Under the pieces are notes generated by a model, which saw only the letters and a program-made list of their open reading frames with translations, was not told the DNA's origin and searched no databases. Below, one piece after another: positions 1-5,258 of a stretch of DNA of 9,294 nucleotides. The position numbers were made by a program, and so were the translations under genes. The stretch spans positions 1 through 9,294 of the forward strand of contig DAOWCY010000251.1 of assembly GCA_030639305.1 (NCBI GenBank), written 5' to 3'. Source of the stretch: JAGLQA01 sp023135565 (GTDB lineage: Bacteria > Acidobacteriota > Aminicenantia > UBA2199). The stretch's first letter is position 1. Each line of letters opens with the position of its first letter.

Positions 1-61
1 ATACTACTAAGATTACAAATAAACTTCCAAAAAAAACCTTACGATGCTTTTTAATAGCCAT
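1..61 (-). CDS. 5' end of a secreted or membrane-anchored protein, cut by the window edge
   Basis: Read on the minus strand, an ATG at 61 opens a frame of 20 codons that reaches base 1 without a stop: MAIKKHRKVFF followed by GSLFVILVV. A consensus Shine-Dalgarno GGAGG (complement of 69-73) lies 7 bases upstream, which selects this ATG over an in-frame ATG two codons earlier that would sit almost on top of the SD. The N terminus has four basic residues in the first eight and then an unbroken hydrophobic run, the layout of a signal peptide or an N-terminal membrane anchor. Nothing in 20 residues identifies the family; an exported enzyme, a lipoprotein precursor or a methyl-accepting-type receptor would all begin like this. 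It is divergent from the diguanylate cyclase gene, with over 800 bases between them. Confidence 0.7.
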   Translation of the reverse strand, partial: MAIKKHRKVFFGSLFVILVV

Positions 62-68
62 AATCATA

Positions 69-73
69 CCTCC
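69..73 (-). promoter_or_regulatory. Shine-Dalgarno of the left-edge gene
   Basis: GGAGG on the minus strand, 7 bases before the ATG at 61. It is the main support for a real gene crossing the left edge, because only 61 coding bases are visible. Confidence 0.65.
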
Positions 74-533
74 GATATATTCCTGTATTCAACCTTCAAC
101 TTTCGGCTTTTGACATTCTGTGCCGGTCATCAGCCTTTAGTATTCGGCAGCCCAAAAAAATTTTAAATTTCACCAATCGCGGGCTTTTCCCGCTTTTCCC
201 CAACAACCCGAATAAGTATAAAAAACTTCTCTTTGAAATTCTATTTTCCTCAAACTTTTAGAATCTGTCAAGATACAATTTTGTTACCTGTTCGCTTTTT
301 GTTCCGGCATAGCGAAACCGCCTATAATAAATCATTTTTAAACATTTTATTTTTTTCTTTTTCACCGGTTTTCTTATTTCTAAGGATTTTCGGATTTAGT
401 TTAAGCTCAATTTTTCCCGTTATATAGGCGTTTTTAAATAAATTCATCTCTGCGTCTTTAGACAGGTAACATTTTTAATGGTTTCGGGTATTATTCGACC
501 CATGATGAATTTTTTTTTGCCGCAAATTTTGTT

Positions 534-557
534 GTCGGTGCTTTACTTTTTTTTCGT
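534..557 (-). repeat. 24-base piece of the MITE-like repeat family
   Basis: The minus strand reads acgaaaaaaaagtaaagcac and then cgac. This matches 4149-4172 exactly (24 of 24), and the first 22 bases match 9030-9051 in the second copy of the MITE-like element. Sequence on either side does not match the element, so this is either a fragment left by decay or an independently placed core word. Eight of the matching bases are a homopolymer A run, so the informative match is about 16 bases. Confidence 0.5.
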
Positions 558-604
558 TTGTAATTTTGGACATTGGGGCTTGTAATTTGGGATTTGTAAT
601 TTCC
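556..604 (-). repeat. short 'aattacaaa' direct repeats
   Basis: The minus strand holds three copies of the word aattaca within about 45 bases, each followed by a short C-rich link (aattacaaatccc, aattacaagcccc, aattacaaacg). This simple intergenic repeat text generates protein-like but spurious frames. No function is evident. Confidence 0.4.
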
Positions 605-820
605 CTGTAAGCCTGTCCCTTTTGGGTTCCGGCTCGTCCGGGTTGTGTACAGGGTGTCGATCTTTTCCTGATCCGGCCCTACCGGTTGCCCGTAACATTG
701 TAACATTCGAACGCACCGAGCCCATTTTTCTAGGAATTTCCACATAGAACGGGTGAAATCCATAGATATAAAACAGGGATTGGATTATTTAGGTGGTGAA
801 TTGGGGCCGCACCGCAGGCT

Positions 821-848
821 TTGTTTTTTTATCTATCCATGGTATAAT
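821..848 (+). promoter_or_regulatory. sigma-70-type promoter of the diguanylate cyclase gene
   Basis: TTGTTT at 821-826 and a perfect TATAAT at 843-848 are separated by 16 bases. A start near 855 would give a leader of about 37 bases before the ATG at 892. Confidence 0.6.
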
Positions 849-891
849 AAATTAGGTAAGCTTTGGAAGAAAACTTGTACTACTACATAGT

Positions 892-2301
892 ATGTTGGGT
901 AATAATGACCTGTTTTCAAAGCATCGACATAAAATTTCTAAAATAATCCCCGGTACGCCCATGAAAGACCAAAACGAAAAACTCCTGGAAAAAATCGTTA
1001 AACTGAAGGGCAGGATTAAACGCCTGGAAGGAACTGTAAAAGCGCTATTAAGCGCCACTTCCGACCTGGCTTTCGTGATAGACGGAGCAGGTAATATCCA
1101 GTACATTAACGACTCCGCCGCCCGCAGGTTCGGCAAAATACCGGACGACCTGATCGGGGCCAATATGTACAATTTTTACTCCAACGAAGAGAGGGAATTC
1201 CGCAAAGCCTATATCGAAGTGGTCAAATTTTCAGGACAACCGGTGCAATTCGAGGAGGTGCACCGGGGAGATATCTTTGCCACCTGCATTCATCCTATCT
1301 TAGACGAGGAAAGGAAGATCAACCGTTTTGCCGTTTTCTTTAACGAAATCACCGAACATAAAAAAAACGAAGAGTCCATATACCGCTTTTCGCAAATTTT
1401 TTCTACAGTGCATGATCCCATGTCTTTTATAGACAGGAATTATATTTTCCGCACCGCCAATGATGCGTACCTTAATATTTACGGCAAAAAAAAGGAGGAA
1501 GTCATCGGCCGCCCGGTGCAGGAAGTTTTCGGCAGGGAGGTTTTCCAGGACCAGATCAAGGAGTCCATCGACAGGTGCATGAAAGGAGAAAAAGTGCACT
1601 TCCAGGATTGGTTTAGTTTTCCCAGGGGCGAGAACCGGTTCATGTACATGAGTTACTATCCTTTGTTCACCAAAGACCGGAAAGTATCGGGGGCGGTGGT
1701 GAATGCCGTAGACATAACCAAAAACCGGGAGATGCAAGAAAAGTTAAAACATCTTTCCGTAACCGATCAATTGACCGGCATTTTCAACCGGGTAAGGTTT
1801 TGCGACGCCCTGGACGAAGAGATCAAAAAGCTGCTCATATACGGTGCCGAATTATCGGTAATCATGTTCGACATAGATAATTTTAAAAGGATAAACGACA
1901 CTTATGGTCATGACACCGGCGATAAAGTCATCGTCCGGCTGGTGGGAATAGTAAAAAGCTGCATACGGGACAGCGATATTTTTGCCCGTTGGGGAGGGGA
2001 GGAGTTTATGATCTTAGTGCCGGACGCCGATTTAGATATCGCCTTCAACCTGGCCGAAAGGATAAGAGAGAAAATAGCGAGCAGACCTTTCGAGGGTGTA
2101 GGTTTGATCACTTGCAGTTTCGGCACGGCCCAGTTTATTTCCGGGGAGACGGGTGATGCGTTTACCAAACGGGCCGATCAAGCCCTGTATAAAGCCAAGA
2201 CCACGGGAAGAAACAAGGTGGAAGCGGCGCGGCGTCCGCCCAGGAAGCCGGAATTAGATGAAGATATCGACGAAATAGAACTGCCTTTGATCGGCACATA
2301 A
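892..2301 (+). CDS. soluble PAS-PAS-GGDEF diguanylate cyclase
   Basis: The 469-residue product should make cyclic di-GMP from two GTP in response to a signal sensed by its PAS domains. In order: a basic coiled-coil-like segment (about 26-52), PAS 1 (about 51-160), PAS 2 (about 166-280, ending in the usual DIT linker), and a GGDEF domain (about 285-445) opening with TDQLTGIFNR. The active site is intact: metal Asp in FDIDNFK (D327), N335 and D336, and RWGGEEF (366-372). RDSD at 359-362 stands exactly five residues before GGEEF, the position of the product-inhibition I-site, so feedback control is expected. There is no signal peptide, membrane helix or EAL domain, so it is predicted to be cytosolic. 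The tail (445-469) is acidic. The start is uncertain: neither ATG 892 nor ATG 961 (codon 24) has a clear SD, and an in-frame stop lies upstream of 892. The PAS ligand cannot be told from sequence. It appears to be monocistronic. Confidence 0.93.
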   Translation: MLGNNDLFSKHRHKISKIIPGTPMKDQNEKLLEKIVKLKGRIKRLEGTVKALLSATSDLAFVIDGAGNIQYINDSAARRFGKIPDDLIGANMYNFYSNEEREFRKAYIEVVKFSGQPVQFEEVHRGDIFATCIHPILDEERKINRFAVFFNEITEHKKNEESIYRFSQIFSTVHDPMSFIDRNYIFRTANDAYLNIYGKKKEEVIGRPVQEVFGREVFQDQIKESIDRCMKGEKVHFQDWFSFPRGENRFMYMSYYPLFTKDRKVSGAVVNAVDITKNREMQEKLKHLSVTDQLTGIFNRVRFCDALDEEIKKLLIYGAELSVIMFDIDNFKRINDTYGHDTGDKVIVRLVGIVKSCIRDSDIFARWGGEEFMILVPDADLDIAFNLAERIREKIASRPFEGVGLITCSFGTAQFISGETGDAFTKRADQALYKAKTTGRNKVEAARRPPRKPELDEDIDEIELPLIGT

Positions 2302-2378
2302 GCTTCTTTTATAAAGCGAATCCGCTCCGGCTGTGCTGCCCCGGAAATCTGCCGGGCCTTCCCGAAACCAGCCGCTGC

Positions 2379-2397
2379 AATCAGGGTGATTCTTTTT
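2379..2397 (+). terminator. weak intrinsic-terminator-like hairpin
   Basis: AATCA-GGG-TGATT forms a 5-bp AT-rich stem with a 3-base loop, followed after one C by five T residues. It lies between the diguanylate cyclase stop and the rpmB promoter, where a terminator would fit. The stem is too weak to be sure, and a CCCGG/CCGGG hairpin just upstream has no T tract. Confidence 0.25.
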
Positions 2398-2445
2398 GCC
2401 GTCAGATTTTTTACAAAAAGACCCCTAAATAATGTCTCTTAAAAT

Positions 2446-2474
2446 TTGATTTTATCTTAAAAATTTAGTAAAAT
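2446..2474 (+). promoter_or_regulatory. sigma-70-type promoter of rpmB
   Basis: TTGATT (2446-2451) and TAAAAT (2469-2474) are separated by the ideal 17 bases, in an AT-rich block. Transcription would start near 2481, giving a leader of about 24 bases that carries the AGGAGG of rpmB. It probably drives all three genes rpmB to truA, because no comparable promoter is seen inside the run. Confidence 0.65.
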
Positions 2475-2504
2475 GGAACTTATTATTCCGATAGGAGGAT
2501 TACA

Positions 2505-2696
2505 TTGTCGAAAGTATGTGATATATGTGGTAAAGGGCCGATTACCGGCCATAATGTGAGTCACTCTCATAAGCTTACTAAGAGAAGGTGGCTGCCGAAT
2601 TTGCAGAAGGTAAGAGCGAAAGTTGACGGAGAAACCAAAACGCTCCGGGCTTGCACCCAGTGTATCAGGGCCGGCAAAGTAGAGAAAGCCGGATAG
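2505..2696 (+). CDS. rpmB: 50S ribosomal protein L28, zinc-binding form
   Basis: This 63-residue protein has the full L28 pattern: CDICGKGPITGHNVSHSHKLTKRRWLPN near the start, KVRAKVDGETKTLRACTQC and a final IRAGKV. L28 is a structural protein of the large ribosomal subunit. Two CxxC pairs (C5/C8 and C50/C53) are present, so this is the cysteine-containing (C+) type predicted to hold one zinc ion; paralogues without the cysteines replace it in some bacteria under zinc limitation. No second, cysteine-free copy is in the window. The start codon is TTG at 2505, chosen because a strong AGGAGG (2493-2498) lies 6 bases before it and the product then begins at the family's usual N terminus. It leads a three-gene run, with 25 bases to the next start. 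Confidence 0.96.
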   Translation: MSKVCDICGKGPITGHNVSHSHKLTKRRWLPNLQKVRAKVDGETKTLRACTQCIRAGKVEKAG

Positions 2697-2721
2697 GTGT
2701 ACGAGCACACAACAAGCCTAT

Positions 2722-3204
2722 ATGAGTGAGATTAAAAGAGAACTTCTCAAGGGCAAAAGAGTCGGCATAATCGGTGGGAATTGCCCTGATTCCGCATCTT
2801 TAGAAAACGCCGAAAAGATGGGAGAATTGATTGCGCAAAACGGCTATGCCCTGGTAAACGGCGGTATGGGCGGCGTTATGGAAGCTTCCGCCCGGGGCGC
2901 AAGATCGAAAGACGGTCTTGTTATCGCTATTTTGCCCGGCAAATCGGTAGGTGACGCCAACTCTTTCGTAGACATTGCCATACCCACCGGTTTAGGATAT
3001 ATGCGGAATGCCTTAGTGATTTTAAATTCCGATATAGTGGTTGCCATAGACGGCAGTTACGGCACCTTATCGGAGATCGCTTATACCAAAATCTACAAAA
3101 AGATGATTTTCGGTTTAAATACCTGGAACATCCAGGGGGTTGTCGCGCTGCCCACGCCCGAAGAAATAATAAAACAGGTCAACAATTATTTTAAGAGCAA
3201 GTAA
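2722..3204 (+). CDS. TIGR00725-type Rossmann-fold nucleotide-binding protein (SLOG/DprA-related)
   Basis: This 160-residue protein belongs to the TIGR00725 group of the SLOG superfamily, related to DprA/Smf and to LOG (lysine decarboxylase-like) proteins. Visible marks: a Rossmann start VGIIGGN (14-20), a glycine loop NGGMGGVMEA (46-55), LPG (71-73), the pair R95-N96, and IDGSYGTLSE (109-118), the counterpart of the LOG motif PGGxGTxxE. The first glycines differ from true LOG enzymes (IDGS instead of PGGx), so cytokinin-type phosphoribohydrolase activity should not be assumed. Members bind a nucleotide or nucleotide-like ligand, and their role in bacteria is poorly known. The length is normal. 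The ATG at 2722 has no obvious SD; it may depend on translation of rpmB 25 bases upstream. The next gene, truA, follows after 31 bases. Confidence 0.85.
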   Translation: MSEIKRELLKGKRVGIIGGNCPDSASLENAEKMGELIAQNGYALVNGGMGGVMEASARGARSKDGLVIAILPGKSVGDANSFVDIAIPTGLGYMRNALVILNSDIVVAIDGSYGTLSEIAYTKIYKKMIFGLNTWNIQGVVALPTPEEIIKQVNNYFKSK

Positions 3205-3235
3205 TGAAGTATTAGGTGCATCGAGTTTAAGATAA

Positions 3236-3973
3236 GTGGTCAATAATTATAAAATTATCGTTCATTATGATGGAACCGATTACAGCGGCTGGCAAATACA
3301 GGCCCCCGGCACTCCTACGGTGCAGGGCGAACTGACCAGGGCGCTCAAAATAATTGCCAAAAAAAAAATCCCGGTTACGGGCAGCAGTCGAACTGACGCC
3401 GGGGTGCACTCTACCGGCTTAACCGCCAATTTTCATCTGCGCATCAGGATCGAAGCCGATTCTTTGAGAAGAGCTTTAAACTCCCTCATATCCGGGGATA
3501 TAAGGGTAGTGGAGTGTGAAATCGTCGATAAATCTTTTAATGCCCGCTTCAGCGCTAAAGAGAAAGTGTATGTTTATAGAATTTTTCACGGCGAGGTATG
3601 TTCTCCTTTTACCTACCGCTGTGCGGCGCACATCCCTTATCCTTTAGATTTGAAAAAAATGAAAAAGGCGGTAAAATATTTTCGCGGGGAGAAAAATTTT
3701 AGTTCCTTTACTTCGGACGAGCCGCAGAAGAAGAGAACCCGGGAAATATCGAAATTCAAGATGAAAGTAAAAGGTGAAGAGATTATATTTACCATCCAGG
3801 GCCGGAGTTTTTTGCGTTATATGGTGCGCAATATGGTAGGCACGATTATAGATGTAGGCCGGGGAAAGATCGAGCACAAAGAGATACCGGCTATATTTGC
3901 GGCTAAGGACAGGCGCAGGGCCGGTCGGACGGCCCCGGCCCGAGGTTTAACTTTAGCCAAAGTGATATACTGA
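3236..3973 (+). CDS. truA: tRNA pseudouridine(38-40) synthase TruA
   Basis: TruA isomerises uridine to pseudouridine at positions 38, 39 and 40 of the tRNA anticodon arm. The 245-residue length is typical. Family marks are all present: YDGTDYSGWQ (11-20), the catalytic motif RTDAGVH (52-58, nucleophile D54), FNARFSAKEKVYVYRI, FRGEKNFSSFTS in domain 2, GRSFLRYMVRNMVGTIIDVGRGK, and the C-terminal GRTAPARGLTLAKVIY. The start is GTG at 3236: a TAA stop lies in frame directly before it (3233-3235), and starting there gives the usual short lead-in to the YDG motif. No good SD is visible, so coupling to the gene before it is likely. It ends the rpmB run. It is plainly housekeeping and does not inform the function of its neighbours. 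Confidence 0.97.
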   Translation: MVNNYKIIVHYDGTDYSGWQIQAPGTPTVQGELTRALKIIAKKKIPVTGSSRTDAGVHSTGLTANFHLRIRIEADSLRRALNSLISGDIRVVECEIVDKSFNARFSAKEKVYVYRIFHGEVCSPFTYRCAAHIPYPLDLKKMKKAVKYFRGEKNFSSFTSDEPQKKRTREISKFKMKVKGEEIIFTIQGRSFLRYMVRNMVGTIIDVGRGKIEHKEIPAIFAAKDRRRAGRTAPARGLTLAKVIY

Positions 3974-3987
3974 GTTATGAATTATGA

Positions 3988-4002
3988 GGGGTCTGCGACC
4001 CC
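3988..4002 (+). terminator. GC-rich hairpin after truA, no T tract
   Basis: GGGGTC-TGC-GACCCC makes a perfect 6-bp stem with a 3-base loop, starting 15 bases after the truA stop. No run of T follows, so it is not a classical intrinsic terminator; it could be an RNA 3'-end stabiliser or a remnant of a small repeat. Confidence 0.3.
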
Positions 4003-4092
4003 AACCTATAAGCCATCCATCAGGAAAATCAGGGAAATTACCGGGGGGTAGAACTGGATCCTGGGGATTGCGAATTTGAATTCATCGAAATT
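4003..4092. other. intergenic stretch before the MITE-like element
   Basis: Nothing is recognised here except GAAATTGA at 4087-4094, which straddles the left limit of the MITE-like element and is an exact inverted match to the last 8 bases of that element (TCAATTTC, 4444-4451). Confidence 0.4.
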
Positions 4093-4451
4093 GAAAAATG
4101 TGCACGGTGCATGACTTTATGACTTTTTCAATTTGGTTTTAGGATAGAACGAAAAAAAAGTAAAGCACCGACTCCGGATTTTACATTGTTACTACAACCG
4201 ATCCTATTACAGATAAAGGCCGGAATCCGAAGATAAAATATTTGATTTGTAGTTTTTCTCTTTAATCGTGAAGCTCCTTATTTGTTTTAGCGGATTGTGT
4301 ATCAGTAAGGCTCTTGAGTGGTTTTGACAGCTCATTACAACCTGTATAATATCTAATTTACTGGATGTTATATCGCCTGAAACCCCTTAAGTCTTAAAGA
4401 TTTGAGTAACACCCAACACTTCCTTTTTTCCTTGCACCGTCCCTCAATTTC
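4093..4451 (+). mobile_element. MITE-like non-autonomous element, long copy (359 bp)
   Basis: Two blocks recur in direct orientation at 8974-9149: the left block 4093-4170 matches 8974-9051 in 77 of 78 bases, and the right block 4368-4451 matches 9066-9149 in 83 of 84. The match stops sharply at 4093 and 4451. These limits are also terminal inverted repeats: the first 19 bases and the reverse complement of the last 19 agree at 13 positions, including the outer GAAA and the inner ACGGTGCA at the same spacing. The middle 197 bases are absent from the other copy. There is no transposase frame inside. No clear target-site duplication is seen. The structure suits a MITE mobilised in trans; a conserved structured-RNA repeat is the alternative. 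Confidence 0.65.
4324..4350 (+). promoter_or_regulatory. consensus promoter hexamers inside the long MITE-like copy
   Basis: A perfect TTGACA (4324-4329) and a perfect TATAAT (4345-4350) are 15 bases apart, shorter than the optimal 17. Transcription would run rightward from about 4357 through the element's right block and into the 21-bp array, where there is no plus-strand gene. This segment is missing from the short copy of the element. Confidence 0.35.
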
Positions 4452-4560
4452 GGCCAATTCTTTCCCAACTGATTTTTGCTCATTATCGACAGGTTTTAGG
4501 TCATCAACGACCGATTAAGCGTCAATCCAGGAAGAAAAACTGCTTTGACTCTTCAAAAAA
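4452..4560. other. stretch between the MITE-like element and the palindromic array
   Basis: No gene, promoter or clear repeat is seen. On the minus strand a short open frame crosses from here into the element (stop at about 4371), but it begins just after a stop and has no start with an SD, so I do not call it. Confidence 0.4.
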
Positions 4561-4705
4561 CCCATATTTCCATGATAAACCGACCATTTACGTAAAAAAC
4601 CGTTCCTTTCACTAAAAGATTAGGCCATTACGTGAAAAACCGGCCCTTTCACGTAAAAAGAAGCTCATGCCACAAAAAAAATCACCCTATACGCCTGAAA
4701 CCCGG
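4561..4705 (-). repeat. 21-bp repeat array, left (inverted) arm, about 7 units
   Basis: Units resemble ggccattacgtgaaaaacc, the reverse complement of the right-arm unit cgtaatgg...gttttttg. The phase base recurs at about 4570, 4591, 4612, 4631, 4652, 4673 and 4692, that is, steps of 21, 21, 19, 21, 21 and 19. Sequence drift between units is high but the spacing is kept. It mirrors the right arm about 4714. Confidence 0.7.
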
Positions 4706-4725
4706 CCCTGAGCCGCGTAAGGGCC
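4704..4725. repeat. turn-around hairpin at the centre of the palindromic array
   Basis: GGCCCT (4704-4709) and AGGGCC (4720-4725) form a perfect 6-bp stem around the 10-base loop gagccgcgta. The two arms of 21-bp units run away from this point in opposite orientation. Confidence 0.6.
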
Positions 4726-5175
4726 TTCTTTTCCGGGTAAATAGGGCGTTTGAGAAGTAATGCATGTTTTTTTGGGCGTAAAGTATGAATTATTTTACGT
4801 AATAGATGTTTTTTTTCGCGTAATGGCCGTCTTTTCGGCCGTAAGGGGCAAGCTTTTTTGCGTAATGGATAAGTTTTCTTGCGTAAGGGCCGGTTTAACA
4901 ACCGTAATGGCTGAGTTTTTTTCGGAAATGGTCAACTTTATATGGCATATCACGAAGTTTCGGTGGTAAAACACGAGTTTTATGCCGTATGTCACGATTT
5001 TTAGGCGTTATGCCACAAAGTTAAGACGGTATACAACGATCTTTGGGTGGTGGATCAGGAATGTAAGATGGTGTAGGATTAAGTTAAGGCGGTATATCAT
5101 GAAATTTACCCCGTATACCACGATCTTTATGTGGTATATAGAGAATTTAACCTGGTAGAGCACAAAGTTACGCTT
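4716..5175 (+). repeat. 21-bp tandem repeat array, right arm, about 22 units
   Basis: The clearest units are cgtaatggataagttttcttg and its neighbours. The G of the GTA core falls at 4717, 4737, 4757, 4778, 4799, 4820, 4841, 4862, 4883, 4904 and 4925, with nine consecutive positions exactly 21 apart. After slight slips it resumes, with 5071, 5092, 5113, 5134 and 5155 again exactly 21 apart. Toward the right the unit drifts to forms such as cggtatatcatgaaatttacc. Because 21 is a multiple of 3, frames stay open and give heptad-like translations, but none has an SD and ATG. It ends about 70 bases from the stop codon of the STAND gene. Confidence 0.8.
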
Positions 5176-5236
5176 TTTTCAATGTTCAATGAGAAAGGCA
5201 GGAAAGAGAAGAGTTTAATTCTTCCCTACATAGAGC

Positions 5237-5258
5237 GGGTAATCTATCTACCCTTTTT
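5237..5258 (+). terminator. rightward terminator-like hairpin overlapping the STAND gene 3' end
   Basis: GGGTA (5237-5241), a 7-base loop and TACCC (5249-5253) are followed by TTTTT on the plus strand. It would face transcripts entering from the array, not the STAND mRNA, and it overlaps the last codons of that gene. The long T tract beyond it encodes the protein's poly-lysine tail. The stem is short. Confidence 0.2.

Larger units (their letters stand above)
62..820. other. long intergenic region, mostly featureless
   Basis: No frame here looks like a protein: the open frames carry T-rich or compositionally odd translations and lack SD sequences. Items seen: a GCGGG/CCCGC hairpin at 179-193 with a 5-base loop; a minus-strand TTGACA (266-271) with GAAAAT (243-248) at 17-base spacing, which could serve the left-edge gene but has a weak -10; a T-rich stretch at 340-430; the 24-base repeat at 534-557; several aattacaaa-type words at 556-604; and a 7-bp stem at 603-654. 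The rest, notably 660-820, shows nothing I can name. Confidence 0.6.

Noticed and set aside
233..427. 64-codon plus-strand frame, F- and L-rich
   Set aside because: It arises from T-rich intergenic DNA, has no SD, and the hydrophobic translation is what T-rich sequence gives by chance.
603..654. tRNA gene suggested by a 7-bp outer stem
   Set aside because: Only 52 bases long, with no anticodon arm and no GGTTCRA-type T loop in the right place.
491..763. 90-codon minus-strand open frame rich in N, K, Q and T
   Set aside because: It runs through the aattacaaa repeats and the 24-base repeat, has no SD, and its translation is repeat-derived (NYKSQITSPNVQNYK). Treated as spurious.
1300..1737. 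145-codon minus-strand open frame inside the diguanylate cyclase gene
   Set aside because: It is antisense to conserved PAS-coding sequence and shows no motif or SD of its own.
2722..3204. Calling the Rossmann protein a cytokinin-activating LOG phosphoribohydrolase
   Set aside because: The PGGxGTxxE motif is replaced by IDGSYGTLSE, and the overall pattern fits TIGR00725 better.
4149..4177. Similarity of the text aaagcaccgactccgg to a Cas9 tracrRNA 3' hairpin
   Set aside because: The partner strand of that hairpin is missing, there is no CRISPR or cas9 nearby, and the same text sits in a repeat element. Coincidence.
4665..4995. Open frames on both strands in the 21-bp array (PLRKK-type and VFFRVMA-type translations)
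   Set aside because: A 21-bp period keeps all frames open together. The minus-strand frames begin with TTG or GTG, and none of the frames has an SD.
4561..5175. CRISPR array
   Set aside because: The units are contiguous 21-bp repeats with no unique spacers, heavy drift, two orientations, and no cas genes in the window.
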